From Ectopseudomonas mendocina (GTDB lineage: Bacteria; Pseudomonadota; Gammaproteobacteria; Pseudomonadales; Pseudomonadaceae), in assembly GCF_016008875.1 (NCBI RefSeq), contig NZ_JADTQG010000013.1, forward strand, positions 124,001-188,000: a stretch of 64,000 nucleotides of DNA, given 5' to 3'. The position numbers were made by a program, and so were the translations under genes. Below, piece after piece: positions 52,824-62,467 of this stretch; position 1 is the first letter of the stretch; each line of letters begins with the position of its first letter. The notes under the pieces are model-generated. The model was not told the origin of the DNA and made no database searches. It saw only the letters and a list, made by a program, of their open reading frames with translations.

Positions 52824-54257
52824 TCAACGCAGCATCTGCTCGACCAGGCGTTTCTCCTCGGCAAGTTCGCGTTGGCGGGCATCGATGCGCGAGGCCAGCT
52901 GGAAGTTGTTGCTGGCGCGGCGCTTGGCGAAGTCGAGTTGCTCGATGGCCTGGTTGTAATCGCCGACCAGGGCGAAGAACTCCGCGCGTGCCTGGTGCAG
53001 GCCGATGGTGTTGCCGCTCAGGCCGCGTACCTCGGCGACCTGATACCAGATGTCCGGGTCCTTGGTGCGACTCTTGAGCAGATCGTCCAGGGCGCGTTCG
53101 GCGTCGGCGATGCGCCGTTGCTTGAGCAGCAGGTCGATTTGCGTCTGCTGCAGCGGGTAGTTGCTCGGGTAGAGGGCGAGCAGGCGTTTCTGCCGGCGCT
53201 CGGCGGCATCCAGGCGATTGGCCGCCATGTCCAGCTCGATCTGCGCCAGGTTGTAGGTGATGTCGTCCGGGGCCTTGCTCAGCAGCGGTGCCAGGGTTTC
53301 GCCGGCCTCGGCGAGCTGGCCGGTTTTCATTTGCGCCAGTACCAGGCCGTAGCGAGCGGCATCGAGGCCGGGGTTCTCGTCGAGCATGGCGCGAAAGCGC
53401 TTGGCGGCGACGCCCGGGGTTTCTTCGTAGGTCAGTTGTACGCGGGCACGCATCAGCTGGTAGCGCAGGCTGTCTTCACGCCCCTGGGCCGGGTATTGCT
53501 CGGCGCGGTTGCGGGTATCGGCGATGCGCGATTCCGACACCGGGTGAGTCAGCAGAAATTCCGGCGGCTTGGCGTCGTAGCGGTATTGACGCATCAGCCG
53601 TTCGAACATCATCGGCATGGCACGCGGGTCATAACCGGCTTTTTCCAGGTTGACCAGGCCGATGCGGTCGGCCTCTTGCTCGTTCTGTCGGGAGAAGCGC
53701 CGTTGCTCCTGGATGGCCGCGGCCTGGGTCGACATGATTGTGGCGATACCGGCGTCACCCGCACCTGCCGCCGCGGCGACGATGCCTGCGAGCATCGCTG
53801 CCATCAGCGGTAACTGCATGCGTTGCTGGGCCTCGACGCCACGGGCGAAGTGGCGTTGCGACAAGTGCGCCAGTTCGTGTGCCATGACCGAGGCGTACTC
53901 GGCTTCGGTCTGCGCATAAAGAAACAGGCCGCCGTTGACCCCGACGATCCCGCCGGGGGCGGCAAAGGCGTTCAACTGCGGGCTGTTGAGCAGCACGAAC
54001 TCCAGGCGGCGGTCCTGCAACTGGCTGGTTTCCGACAGGCGATAGACGCTGGACTCGACGAAGTCCTTGAGTTGTGGGTCGTCCAGTTGCGAAACCTGAC
54101 CACGCAGCAGGCCGAGCCAGGCGCGGCCGAGCTGGTGTTCTTGCTGCGGCGAGACGATCGAGGAGCTGGCGTCGCCAAGCGACGGCAGATCACTGGCGCC
54201 CGTATGGGCGGCGAACAGGCAGGCCAGCGTCAGCAGGGTGGGGCGCAGAAAAGTCAT
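52824..54257 (-). CDS. bepA: M48 metalloprotease with TPR domain (BepA/YfgC-like)
   Basis: 477 residues. A signal peptide (LRPTLLTLACLFAAHTGA) is followed by the M48 domain with HELAH (zinc ligands plus catalytic Glu), FAAPGGIVGVNGGLFLYAQT, and the third ligand in RQNEQEADRIGL. From about residue 260 come TPR helices (RFRAMLDENPGLDAARYGLV, LLKQRRIADAERALDDLLKS). BepA degrades or chaperones misfolded LptD and other outer-membrane proteins in the periplasm. It is divergent from tusA. Confidence 0.92.
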   Translation of the reverse strand: MTFLRPTLLTLACLFAAHTGASDLPSLGDASSSIVSPQQEHQLGRAWLGLLRGQVSQLDDPQLKDFVESSVYRLSETSQLQDRRLEFVLLNSPQLNAFAAPGGIVGVNGGLFLYAQTEAEYASVMAHELAHLSQRHFARGVEAQQRMQLPLMAAMLAGIVAAAAGAGDAGIATIMSTQAAAIQEQRRFSRQNEQEADRIGLVNLEKAGYDPRAMPMMFERLMRQYRYDAKPPEFLLTHPVSESRIADTRNRAEQYPAQGREDSLRYQLMRARVQLTYEETPGVAAKRFRAMLDENPGLDAARYGLVLAQMKTGQLAEAGETLAPLLSKAPDDITYNLAQIELDMAANRLDAAERRQKRLLALYPSNYPLQQTQIDLLLKQRRIADAERALDDLLKSRTKDPDIWYQVAEVRGLSGNTIGLHQARAEFFALVGDYNQAIEQLDFAKRRASNNFQLASRIDARQRELAEEKRLVEQMLR

Positions 54258-54360
54258 GCACTCAGGGCTCTCGAGACAAAGTCGTTACTGTAGCCGGCCA
54301 GCTACCGCGCTGGCCAGGGTTGCGGCGCCTTGGTTATCCTAGCCGGCCGATCAGGAGTAG

Positions 54361-54603
54361 ATGATGACAGACGTACCGGCCTTCGATGCCGAACTCGATG
54401 CCTGCGGGCTGAACTGCCCGCTGCCTTTGCTCAAAGCCAAGCTCGAGCTCAATCGCCTGGCCAGCGGCGCCGTACTCAAGGTCAGCGCCACCGATGCCGG
54501 CTCGCAGCGTGATTTTCGCGCCTTCGCCAGTCTCGCAGGGCATGCGCTGCTGCATGAAGAGGTCGACGCGGGTATTTATCGTTACTGGTTGCGTAAGGCC
54601 TGA
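54361..54603 (+). CDS. tusA: TusA-family sulfur carrier
   Basis: 80 residues. CGLNCPLPLLKAKLELN carries the CPxP motif whose Cys (residue 19 here) holds persulfide sulfur, then GAVLKVSATDAGSQRDFRAF. TusA passes sulfur for tRNA 2-thiouridine and cofactor synthesis. Two Met codons begin the frame; the second (54364) is six bases from AGGAG and is probably the true start. It is divergent from bepA and followed by the permease gene. Confidence 0.9.
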   Translation: MMTDVPAFDAELDACGLNCPLPLLKAKLELNRLASGAVLKVSATDAGSQRDFRAFASLAGHALLHEEVDAGIYRYWLRKA

Positions 54604-54666
54604 CCCGCGCTCGGTGCAGCAGGCTAAAAGATAGCGAGCGCTCTTTTGCAGATTTAAGGATTGTTG

Positions 54667-55731
54667 ATGGTCAAGGTTATTCGCGACTGGTTGTACCGCT
54701 ACTTCTCCGATGAGCAGGCCGTGGTGCTGGCGGTGCTACTGGTGTTGGGCTTTGCGGTGGTGCTGACGCTGGGCGGCATGCTCGCGCCAGTGCTGACCGG
54801 CCTGGTGCTGGCCTTCCTCATGCAGGGTCTGGTCAACGGTCTGGAACGTCTCAAGGTGCCGCAGGTGCTGGCGGTCTGGCTGGTGTTCACCCTGTTCATG
54901 GGCGGCCTGGCGGTGTTCTTGCTGGTGCTGATGCCGCTGCTGTGGCAGCAATTGAGCACGCTGTTCAATGAACTGCCGCGCATGGCCGCCGAATGGCAGG
55001 CGGTATTCCTGCTGCTGCCGGAGCGTTACCCGAACCTGATCACTGATGCGCAAGTTGTGCAACTGATCGACAGCACGCGGGGTGAAGCCGGCAAATTTGG
55101 CCAGTGGGCGCTGTCGTTCTCCCTGTCCAGCCTGCCGGTGCTGGTCAGCGTGATGATCTATCTGGTGCTGGTGCCGATTCTGGTGTTCTTCTTCCTCAAG
55201 GACCGCGAGCAGATCGGCCAGTGGTTCCGCGGCTACCTGCCACGCGAGCGTGCGCTGATCACCCAGGTGGCGCAGGAGATGAACCAGCAGATCGCCAACT
55301 ACATCCGCGGCAAGTTCATCGAGATCATCATTTGCGGCGTGGTCACCTATATCGCCTTCGCCTACCTGGGGCTCAACTATGCGGCGCTGTTGGCCTTGCT
55401 GGTCGGGCTGTCGGTGGTGGTGCCTTATATCGGCGCTGTGGTGGTGACGGTGCCGGTGGCGCTGATCGGCCTGTTCCAATGGGGCTGGAGCGACCAGTTT
55501 CTCTACCTGATGGTGGTCTACGGCATCATCCAGGCGCTCGACGGCAACGTACTGGTGCCGCTGCTGTTCTCCGAGGCCGTCAACCTGCATCCGGTGGCGA
55601 TCATCTGCGCGGTGCTGCTGTTCGGCGGGCTGTGGGGCTTCTGGGGCGTATTCTTCGCCATTCCGCTGGCGACCCTGTTCAAGGCCGTGATCAACGCCTG
55701 GCCGCGTACCGAGCTGGTGGCTGTCGAGTAA
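54667..55731 (+). CDS. AI-2E transporter (PerM) family permease
   Basis: 354 residues with seven or eight membrane helices. PVLTGLVLAFLMQGLVNGLE, VPILVFFFLKDREQIGQWF, then GLSVVVPYIGAVVVTVPVAL and EAVNLHPVAIICAVLLFGGL match the PerM/AI-2E permease class (UPF0118). Individual members export AI-2 or act as Na+/H+ antiporters, so the substrate is open. ATG 54667 has AAGGA at six bases and is preferred over the two TTG codons just before it. Confidence 0.9.
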   Translation: MVKVIRDWLYRYFSDEQAVVLAVLLVLGFAVVLTLGGMLAPVLTGLVLAFLMQGLVNGLERLKVPQVLAVWLVFTLFMGGLAVFLLVLMPLLWQQLSTLFNELPRMAAEWQAVFLLLPERYPNLITDAQVVQLIDSTRGEAGKFGQWALSFSLSSLPVLVSVMIYLVLVPILVFFFLKDREQIGQWFRGYLPRERALITQVAQEMNQQIANYIRGKFIEIIICGVVTYIAFAYLGLNYAALLALLVGLSVVVPYIGAVVVTVPVALIGLFQWGWSDQFLYLMVVYGIIQALDGNVLVPLLFSEAVNLHPVAIICAVLLFGGLWGFWGVFFAIPLATLFKAVINAWPRTELVAVE

Positions 55732-55754
55732 AGGTGGAATACGCAGATAGAAAG

Positions 55755-55778
55755 AAGGCCGCAATAGCGGCCTTTTTT
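55755..55778. terminator. Bidirectional terminator between permease and bcp genes
   Basis: AAGGCCGC-AATA-GCGGCCTT with T6 on the right and A-rich bases on the left. It serves both convergent genes. Confidence 0.88.
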
Positions 55779-55793
55779 CGATAGCGGCGAGGG

Positions 55794-56267
55794 TCAGGCC
55801 TTGTTCAGGGCCTCGGCCGCTGCCAGCACCTTGTCGACATGGCCAGCGACCTTGAGGTTGCGCCACTCCTGACGCAGCACGCCATCCTTGTCGATGAGGA
55901 AGGTGCTGCGCACGATGCCCATGTATTCCTTGCCATAGTTCTTCTTCAGCTGATACACGCCGAACAGATCGCACAGCTGGTGCTCTTCATCGCTGATCAG
56001 CTCGAAGGGGAAGGCCTGCTTGCACTTGAAGCTCTCGTGCTTCTTCAGGCTGTCCATCGACACGCCGAAGATCAGCGTGTTGGCTGCCTTGAACTGCTCG
56101 AAGCGAGCGCTGAAGTCCATCCCTTCGGTGGTGCAGCCCGGTGTGGCGTCCTTCGGGTAGAAATACAGCACGACCTGTTGGCCCTTGAGGTCGGACAGCT
56201 TGACCTGCTGGCCGCTGGTGGCCTCGGCCTGGAAGTCGGCAACGGGTTTGTCGAGTTCAACGGACAT
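55794..56267 (-). CDS. bcp: Thioredoxin-dependent peroxiredoxin, Bcp/PrxQ type
   Basis: 157 residues. The peroxidatic Cys45 is in PKDATPGCTTEG. The E. coli-type resolving Cys at 50 is replaced by Met, so resolution must use a downstream Cys (KCKQAF or LCDLFGVY) or thioredoxin directly. It reduces organic and hydrogen peroxides in the cytoplasm. ATG 56267 has GGAG upstream. It is convergent with the permease and follows gcvR on the same strand after a 170-base structured gap. Confidence 0.94.
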   Translation of the reverse strand: MSVELDKPVADFQAEATSGQQVKLSDLKGQQVVLYFYPKDATPGCTTEGMDFSARFEQFKAANTLIFGVSMDSLKKHESFKCKQAFPFELISDEEHQLCDLFGVYQLKKNYGKEYMGIVRSTFLIDKDGVLRQEWRNLKVAGHVDKVLAAAEALNKA

Positions 56268-56353
56268 GGAAGCTCCTTCATTCATACGTCAACGGCGATC
56301 TCGCGAGCCAGAGCCATGCAATATCGACGGCGGCCCCGAAGCCGATGAGGGGC

Positions 56354-56400
56354 GCTCGGCGTCACGCTCGACTCTGCGAGTTGTAATCAGCACGCCGAGC
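56354..56400. other. Long hairpin in the bcp leader
   Basis: GCTCGGCGT and ACGCCGAGC pair perfectly around 29 bases that contain a second small stem (CTCG/CGAG). It lies in the gap between gcvR and bcp, 87 bases from the bcp ATG. It may end gcvR transcription (no U-run) or fold in the bcp leader. Confidence 0.5.
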
Positions 56401-56437
56401 CTATTCTAACGCAGCAGGGCCGGCGCGCAGCAGGGCG

Positions 56438-56995
56438 TCAGGGATTCTGCGGGCGCCAGGGTTCGATCAATGCATCCAGATTCAGCGCATCGGCGAAGTC
56501 GAGGAACTGATCGCGCAGCCAACTGATCTGCGTGCCGGCCGGCAGCGTCACGGTCAGGGTGGCGTTGAGCATGGTGCCGCCGGTCTGTGGCGCCTGGTAA
56601 GTGTCGCAGGTCAGGCTTTCCAGCTCGACGCGGTGATCGATGAAGAACTGGCACAACTCGTTGAGAATATCCGGGCGGTACACGGCGCTGACGTAGGCCA
56701 CATAAGGCAGCGCCTGCGGGCGCACTTCAGCGGCGGCGCTGCGAACCAGGTCCACGGTGAAGTCATGCTTCTTGGCCAGCAGCGGCAGGCTCGACTCCAG
56801 GCGCGCCAGCGCATCCCAACTGCCAGACACCTGCAGCACCAAAGCGCTGAACTCTCCATGACGGCTCAAACGGGTGCTGATCACCGCGCAACGGTTCTCG
56901 TGGCTGGTGCGGCTGAGCAGGTTGGTCAGGGCCATGGCGTCACGGCCAAGCGCGCTGATAACGAGGAATTGTTCGCGAACGGGGGGGGTGGACAT
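56438..56995 (-). CDS. gcvR: Glycine cleavage system transcriptional repressor-like protein (ACT domains)
   Basis: 185 residues with two ACT domains (LVISALGRDAMALTNLLSRT and VSAVYRPDILNELCQFFIDH). GcvR of E. coli binds GcvA and glycine rather than DNA. A G8/C8 tract lies in codons 3-6. It is divergent from dapA and followed by bcp, the same order as in many pseudomonads. Confidence 0.85.
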   Translation of the reverse strand: MSTPPVREQFLVISALGRDAMALTNLLSRTSHENRCAVISTRLSRHGEFSALVLQVSGSWDALARLESSLPLLAKKHDFTVDLVRSAAAEVRPQALPYVAYVSAVYRPDILNELCQFFIDHRVELESLTCDTYQAPQTGGTMLNATLTVTLPAGTQISWLRDQFLDFADALNLDALIEPWRPQNP

Positions 56996-57195
56996 GCAGC
57001 CTTCCTAAAGCGATGAACGGTCCGCGCACGAGTAGCCGCAGACCAAAGGCAGCAGGTTAGCGAAAAGCACCGCCGAGGGGAATGGCGGCGCCTCGTGCAT
57101 CGGACGACGGCCAGCAGGTATAACGGGCCGTTGCTTGTGCCGGACTGGTGGCCCCAGTACCATTACGGCTCAATTTTTCCGGCAGGAGCGGTTGC

Positions 57196-58074
57196 ATGAT
57201 TGCGGGCAGTATGGTGGCACTGGTCACGCCCATGGATGCGCAGGGTGGTCTGGATTGGGAGGCCCTGAGCAAATTGGTGGATTTCCACCTTCAGGAGGGC
57301 ACCAATGCCATTGTCGCGGTCGGCACCACTGGTGAGTCCGCCACGCTGGAAGTGGCTGAGCACATCGAAGTGATCAAGCGCGTGGTCAAGCAGGTCGCCG
57401 GCCGTATTCCGGTCATCGCCGGCACCGGTGGCAATTCCACCCGCGAGTCGGTCGAGCTGACCCGTGCCGCCCAGGAAGTCGGCGCCGACGCCGCCCTGCT
57501 GGTCACCCCGTACTACAACAAGCCGACTCAGGAAGGCCTGTACCTGCACTTCCGCCATATCGCCGAAGCCGTGTCCATCCCGCAGATTCTCTACAACGTG
57601 CCGGGCCGCACCGTGTGCGACATGCTGCCGGAGACCGTCGAGCGCCTGTCGAAGATCGACAACATCATCGGCATCAAGGAAGCCACCGGCGATCTGCAAC
57701 GCGCCCAGGATGTACTGGATCGCGTCAGCAAGGACTTCCTTGTCTACTCCGGTGACGACGCCACCGCTGTCGAACTGATGCTGCTGGGCGGCAAGGGCAA
57801 CATCTCGGTTACCGCCAACGTTGCGCCGCGCGCCATGAGCGACCTGTGCGCGGCTGCCATGCGTGGCGAGGCGGCCATCGCCCGCGCCATCAATGACCGT
57901 CTGATGCCGCTGCACAAGGCGCTGTTCCTCGAATCCAACCCGATTCCGGTGAAATGGGCGCTGCACGAAATGGGCTTGATGGGCGACGGTATTCGCTTGC
58001 CGCTGACCTGGCTCAGCCCGCGCTGTCACGAACCGCTGCGCCAGGCCATGCGCCAGTGCGGTGTATTGGCTTAA
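57196..58074 (+). CDS. dapA: 4-hydroxy-tetrahydrodipicolinate synthase
   Basis: 292 residues. [37 protein letters not shown], the Schiff-base Lys161 in [10 protein letters not shown] and Tyr in ILYNVPGRT are the complete DapA set. It condenses pyruvate with aspartate semialdehyde for lysine and peptidoglycan. ATG 57196 follows GCAGGAG at ideal spacing. bamC starts 16 bases downstream, so the two are cotranscribed. Confidence 0.97.
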   Translation: MIAGSMVALVTPMDAQGGLDWEALSKLVDFHLQEGTNAIVAVGTTGESATLEVAEHIEVIKRVVKQVAGRIPVIAGTGGNSTRESVELTRAAQEVGADAALLVTPYYNKPTQEGLYLHFRHIAEAVSIPQILYNVPGRTVCDMLPETVERLSKIDNIIGIKEATGDLQRAQDVLDRVSKDFLVYSGDDATAVELMLLGGKGNISVTANVAPRAMSDLCAAAMRGEAAIARAINDRLMPLHKALFLESNPIPVKWALHEMGLMGDGIRLPLTWLSPRCHEPLRQAMRQCGVLA

Positions 58075-58090
58075 CTCAAGGATTCTACGC

Positions 58091-59212
58091 ATGAAGCGAC
58101 TGGCCGGATTCTCCGCCCTTGCTCTGATCGTCTCCAGCACCAGCGGTTGCGGCTGGTTCTGGGGTGAAAATGGCTACTTCCGTGATCGCGGCAGCGACTA
58201 CCTGGAAGCGCGCCAGACTGCACCGATGCAATTGCCGGCCGACGTCCAGGCCAAGCGCCTCGATCCGCTGCTGCCAGTGCCTGCGCAGGTTGCCAGCAGC
58301 ACCGAAACCTCCGGCAAGTTCGACGTACCGCGTCCGCAAGGCCTGCAGGTACGTGCCGATGAGCGCGAGTTCAGCCTGCAGCGCAGCGGCGACTCGCGTT
58401 GGGTGGTGGCTCAGCGTGTGCCGGCCGAAGTCTGGCCGCTGGCGCGTCAGTTCTTCGAAGACAACGGCTTCCGCATCGCCAACGAGCGCCCGCAGGTCGG
58501 TGAGTTCACCACCTCCTGGCAGCGTTTCGACGAACTCTCCACTGGCATGGCCAGCCGCCTGAGCAGCCGCGTTTCCGGCGTTGCGCCGGATGCGGAAACC
58601 CGCGTGCGCGTACGCATCGAGCCGGGCGTGCAACGCAATACCAGCGAAGTCTTCGTCACCAGCGCCGAGCGTCCTGCCGGCAGCACGGCCGATGTCGACT
58701 TCGCATCGCGTAGCGGCAATGCCAGCCTCGAAGCGGCACTGCTCGACGAAATGCTGGTGAGCATGGCCCGTGGCGTGGAGCAGGGCGGTTCCGTATCGCT
58801 GCTCGCCGCGCGCGACTTCGACGCGCCCAGCCGCGTCAGTCTGAGCGAAGACGGCAACGGCAATCCGGTGCTCAACCTGGGCGCCGATTTCGACCGCGCC
58901 TGGTCCGGTGTCGGTCGCTCGCTGGAGCTTGGCGACGTACGCGTCGACGACCTCAACCGCAGCCTCGGCCTGTACTACATCAACATGGCCGAAGGCGCCC
59001 AGGTCAACGAGGAGAAGCCCGGCTTCTTCGGTCGCCTGTTCGGCAGCGCGCCGAGCAAGGAAGAGATCGAAGCCCGCGCCGAACGCTATCAGGTGCGCTT
59101 GACTCCGGTTGGCGATGGCGTTCAGGTCACCGTGGAAAAAGACCTCAACACCATTGCCCCGGCCGATGTATCGCGCCGCGTGCTGAGCCTGATTCAGGAT
59201 AACCTTGGCTGA
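58091..59212 (+). CDS. bamC: Outer-membrane assembly lipoprotein BamC
   Basis: 373 residues. The lipobox TSGC at the end of [20 protein letters not shown] makes it a lipoprotein. Two helix-grip domains follow ([20 protein letters not shown], then [20 protein letters not shown]). BamC is an accessory subunit of the beta-barrel assembly machine at the outer membrane. It lies 16 bases after dapA and 89 bases before purC. Confidence 0.92.
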   Translation: MKRLAGFSALALIVSSTSGCGWFWGENGYFRDRGSDYLEARQTAPMQLPADVQAKRLDPLLPVPAQVASSTETSGKFDVPRPQGLQVRADEREFSLQRSGDSRWVVAQRVPAEVWPLARQFFEDNGFRIANERPQVGEFTTSWQRFDELSTGMASRLSSRVSGVAPDAETRVRVRIEPGVQRNTSEVFVTSAERPAGSTADVDFASRSGNASLEAALLDEMLVSMARGVEQGGSVSLLAARDFDAPSRVSLSEDGNGNPVLNLGADFDRAWSGVGRSLELGDVRVDDLNRSLGLYYINMAEGAQVNEEKPGFFGRLFGSAPSKEEIEARAERYQVRLTPVGDGVQVTVEKDLNTIAPADVSRRVLSLIQDNLG

Positions 59213-59301
59213 TCGGGTGCAACGCGCCTCCAGCCGTTAATCGATGGGCGAAACCCTACAAGGTTTCGCCTGTTTTGTTTGCCAGAAACGGAAATGCCGA
59301 C

Positions 59302-60171
59302 ATGAGCACACCCACCACCCTGAGCCTGAAGAAGATCTACTCGGGCAAGGTCCGCGACCTCTACGAAATCGACGACAAGCGCATGCTGATGGTGGCCACC
59401 GATCGTCTGTCGGCATTCGACGTCATCCTCGAACAGCCGATCCCGGAGAAGGGCAAGATCCTCACCGCGATTTCCAACTTCTGGTTCGACAAGCTGGCTG
59501 ACGTGGTGCCCAACCACTTCACTGGCGATAAGGTCGAGGACGTCGTGTCGGCCGCCGAGCTGCCGCTGGTCGAAGGCCGCGCGGTCGTCGCCAAGCGCCT
59601 CAAACCCGTCGCCGTGGAGGCCATCGTGCGTGGCTACATCGTCGGTTCCGGTTGGAAGGAGTACCAGAAGAGCGGCACCGTCTGCGGCATCGCGCTGCCG
59701 GCCGGCCTGAAGGAAGCGGCCAAGCTGCCGCAACCGATCTTCACCCCCTCGACCAAGGCCGCCGTGGGCGACCATGACGAGAACATCAGCTTCGAACAGT
59801 GCGAAGCCATCATCGGCGCCGAACTGGCCGCCAAGGTGCGTGACACAGCGATCAAGCTGTACACCACGGCAGTCGAGTACGCCGTAACCCGCGGCATCAT
59901 CATTGCCGATACCAAGTTCGAGTTCGGCCTAGACGAAGACGGCACCCTGACCCTGATGGACGAAGTGCTGACCCCTGATTCCAGCCGCTTCTGGCCGGCT
60001 GACAGCTATGCCGAAGGCAGCAACCCGCCGAGTTTCGACAAACAGTTCGTGCGCGACTGGCTGGAATCCACCGGCTGGAACAAGCAGGCCCCGGCCCCGG
60101 CTGTGCCGGCAGACGTGGCGCAGAAGACCGCTGACAAGTACCGCGAAGCGCTGACTCGCCTGACGGCCTGA
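59302..60171 (+). CDS. purC: Phosphoribosylaminoimidazole-succinocarboxamide synthase, long type
   Basis: 289 residues. [40 protein letters not shown], the [20 protein letters not shown] block and [13 protein letters not shown] are SAICAR synthetase signatures. It joins aspartate to CAIR in purine synthesis. The usual Pseudomonas PurC is about 236 residues; this is the long form seen in yeast ADE1 and betaproteobacteria. It also lacks the metallo-beta-lactamase gene that P. aeruginosa has between bamC and purC (from memory), which hints at replacement. ATG 59302 begins MSTPTTLSL. Confidence 0.93.
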   Translation: MSTPTTLSLKKIYSGKVRDLYEIDDKRMLMVATDRLSAFDVILEQPIPEKGKILTAISNFWFDKLADVVPNHFTGDKVEDVVSAAELPLVEGRAVVAKRLKPVAVEAIVRGYIVGSGWKEYQKSGTVCGIALPAGLKEAAKLPQPIFTPSTKAAVGDHDENISFEQCEAIIGAELAAKVRDTAIKLYTTAVEYAVTRGIIIADTKFEFGLDEDGTLTLMDEVLTPDSSRFWPADSYAEGSNPPSFDKQFVRDWLESTGWNKQAPAPAVPADVAQKTADKYREALTRLTA

Positions 60172-60188
60172 GGCTGAAGCCCTCTACT

Positions 60189-60217
60189 GAAAAGGCCGAG
60201 CACTGCTCGGTCTTTTC
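60189..60217 (+). terminator. Intrinsic terminator of purC
   Basis: AAAAGGCCGAGCA and TGCTCGGTCTTTT form a 13-bp stem with one G-T pair, with the T tract built into the right arm. It ends the dapA-bamC-purC unit. Confidence 0.85.
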
Positions 60218-60297
60218 ACAAGCGCCTGATAGAGCAAGAAAAATTTTAAAAATAAGCTTCGCCAAAGCGTAATCAGCTGTTATCATGCGCGCCGCTT

Positions 60298-60387
60298 GGG
60301 AAGATGCCGGAGTGGTCGAACGGGACGGATTCGAAATCCGTTGTGTCAGCAATGGCACCTAGGGTTCAAATCCCTATCTTCCCGCCA
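60298..60387 (+). tRNA. tRNA-Ser (anticodon CGA)
   Basis: 90-nt class II tRNA. Acceptor GGGAAGA / TCTTCCC, anticodon stem GGATT / AATCC with loop TCGAA inside (anticodon CGA), long variable arm (TTGTGTCAGCAATGGCACC), T-loop GGTTCAAATCC, encoded CCA. TTCGCC-N17-TATCAT (60258-60286) is a plausible promoter just upstream. Confidence 0.96.
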
Positions 60388-60391
60388 CATC

Positions 60392-60426
60392 AAAGCCCCG
60401 AACCGTAATACGGTTCGGGGCTTTTT
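60392..60426 (+). terminator. Intrinsic terminator of tRNA-Ser
   Basis: AAAGCCCCGAACCGT-AAT-ACGGTTCGGGGCTTT is a 15-bp perfect stem followed by TTC. The A-rich left end may also serve the convergent GST gene. Confidence 0.92.
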
Positions 60427-60476
60427 CGTGTCTGGGAATCAGCAGCCTTTGTTCCGATGCTTTCCCGTATCAGTTG

Positions 60477-61316
60477 TTAATCCAAATCAGCAGGCTGATG
60501 CCGTTCGGGCACTTGCTCTGATTGGTCGCCCCATGTGCGATTGACGCGGCGGCCGCGTTGTACGGCTTCGCGTTTGGCGATCTCTTCGGTCCAGCGCAGT
60601 ACGTGCGGGTATTCGTGAACGGCGAGGAACTCAGCGGCCGAGTAGACGTTGTTCCTGACCACTTCGCCGTACCAGGGCCATACGGCGATATCGGCGATGG
60701 TGTAGGTGTCGCCTGCCAGGTAGCGGTTATTGGCGAGGCGCTGGTTAAGCACGTCGAGCTGACGCTTGGCTTCCATGGTGAAGCGGTTGATGGCGTATTC
60801 GATTTTTTCCGGTGCGTAGGCGTAAAAATGCCCGAAGCCGCCGCCCAGGTAGGGCGCCGAGCCCATTTGCCAGAACAGCCAGTTGAGGGCTTCGGTGCGG
60901 CCTGCCGGATCCTTTGGCAGAAAGGCGCCGAATTTCTCCGCCAGGTAGAGCAGGATCGAGCCGGATTCGAACACGCGGATCGGTGTAGCCGTGCTGCGGT
61001 CGAGCAGGGCGGGGATCTTCGAGTTTGGATTGACTCCGACGAAGCCGCTGGAGAACTGGTCGCCCTCGCCAATGCGGATGAGCCAGGCATCGTATTCGGC
61101 GCCGCTGTGTCCCAGCGCGAGCAGCTCTTCCAGCAGGATGGTCACCTTCACGCCGTTGGGGGTGGCCAGGGAGTAGAGCTGCAGCGGGTGCTTGCCGACC
61201 GGCAATTCCTTCTCGTGGGTGGCGCCTGCGACAGGGCGGTTGATCTTGGAGAACTGGCCGCCGGACGCTTCCAGATGTTGCCAGACCTTCGGCGGTACGT
61301 AGGTGGATTGGGTCAT
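60477..61316 (-). CDS. yghU: Glutathione S-transferase, YghU-like
   Basis: 279 residues. TQSTYVPPKVWQHLEASGGQ, INRPVAGATHEKELPVGKHP, LQLYSLATPNGVKVTILLEE and NPNSKIPALLDRS match the nu-class YghU/YfcG group, which binds two glutathiones and has disulfide reductase activity. The C-terminal helical domain holds GFGHFYAYAPEKIEYAINRF. ATG 61316 with GGCAG upstream is chosen; an upstream extension has no homology. Confidence 0.92.
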   Translation of the reverse strand: MTQSTYVPPKVWQHLEASGGQFSKINRPVAGATHEKELPVGKHPLQLYSLATPNGVKVTILLEELLALGHSGAEYDAWLIRIGEGDQFSSGFVGVNPNSKIPALLDRSTATPIRVFESGSILLYLAEKFGAFLPKDPAGRTEALNWLFWQMGSAPYLGGGFGHFYAYAPEKIEYAINRFTMEAKRQLDVLNQRLANNRYLAGDTYTIADIAVWPWYGEVVRNNVYSAAEFLAVHEYPHVLRWTEEIAKREAVQRGRRVNRTWGDQSEQVPERHQPADLD

Positions 61317-61489
61317 CGCTGCCTCGCTTTGTCGACATGTGAAGGGTGCAGTCGCAGCCAAGACTATCTGGATTGCGCCCGACATTTGAATGCCGTCGGT
61401 GCATTTGAATTATCGGTCCGGGTGATAGCGCTGGTCGGTGATCGCATTCGACAGGTGTCACAGCGAGTGAGCTTGGGGCGTGAAGGCCT

Positions 61490-62467
61490 TCATTCGTTGA
61501 GCAGTGTCATGCCAGTCGAGGGCTGGGTCATGAGCGTTTCGCGCAAGTGCTCGATCAAGGCGCGGGTGGCAGAGGTGATACTGCGGTGGGGGTTGGTCAG
61601 GGTATGCAGCACTGCGTCAGCCGGTCGCTCATCCAGGCATGCTCGCTGTAGGTGGCCGGCTCGCAGATCCTGCAGGCAGCCATGTAGCGGAACGCAGGCC
61701 AGGCCCAGGCCAGCACGAGCGGCATTGAGCGCCGAGTGCTGGTCGCGTGCGCTCAATGCCGCTTTGCTGAGTACCTTCTTTCCGCTCGTCAACAGCCAGG
61801 GGCGCGCATCCGTCGCTGACCGGGTCGTCAGCAGGTGACGGTCATCCAGGCCGGACAGGCGCCTGGGCCTACCGAGTCTTTCCACCATTTCCGGAGTACC
61901 GACTATCACCATCTCCAGCCCGGCGAGTGGCCGTGAAACGAGGTCGGTGCTGTCGCACGGTGCGTCGTGAAGGATGAGTGAGAGGTCCAGGTGGTTGCCC
62001 GTCAGGTCGGTCGCGTCGTCTGCTTCGCTCAGGCGTAGTTCGACGTCCGGGTAGCGATCCCGGAATGTACGCAGGCAGCCGTACAGCCACTGCGAGAGTA
62101 TCGCCGGCGCGCAAAGATGAAGCGGGCCACGCGGCAGACCATTGGCTTGCATGGCGATGTCTTCGACGGCTTCGGCGGCGTGAAGCATGTCCAGAGCATG
62201 GCGATAGATGCGCGAGCCGGTTGGGGTCAGGTGCAAGGCGCGCGGTTTGCGAATCAGCAATTGCACGTCCATTCGCCGTTCCAGCTGGATGATGCGCCGA
62301 CTCAGATTGGACTTGGCGATTCCGGTGCGCTGCGCCGCTGCGGCAAAACTGCCTGCTTCGACGACATGCACCAGCCAGTAGAGGTCGGTCAGGTTGGCAG
62401 CTAGCAAGGCGGTGCGGTGCGCTGGTTTTTGAGACGACCTGTGGTCGTATATGGGACGCTGCATCAT
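61490..62467 (-). CDS. LysR-family transcriptional regulator
   Basis: 325 residues. The HTH LTDLYWLVHVVEAGSFAAAA, then QRTGIAKSNLSRRIIQLERR, is of the class usual in Pseudomonas LysR proteins; effector motifs include RGPLHLCAPAILSQWLYGCL. The first 24 residues are not family-typical, so a TTG just before LTDLYW is an alternative start. It faces the same way as the GST gene 173 bases downstream and is divergent from the response-regulator gene. A redox or GST-inducing role is a guess from position only. Confidence 0.88.
   Translation of the reverse strand: MMQRPIYDHRSSQKPAHRTALLAANLTDLYWLVHVVEAGSFAAAAQRTGIAKSNLSRRIIQLERRMDVQLLIRKPRALHLTPTGSRIYRHALDMLHAAEAVEDIAMQANGLPRGPLHLCAPAILSQWLYGCLRTFRDRYPDVELRLSEADDATDLTGNHLDLSLILHDAPCDSTDLVSRPLAGLEMVIVGTPEMVERLGRPRRLSGLDDRHLLTTRSATDARPWLLTSGKKVLSKAALSARDQHSALNAARAGLGLACVPLHGCLQDLRAGHLQRACLDERPADAVLHTLTNPHRSITSATRALIEHLRETLMTQPSTGMTLLNE

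Noticed and set aside
52600..53813. 384-codon plus-strand frame opposite bepA
   Set aside because: It starts in REP repeats and is antisense to a complete M48 protease gene.
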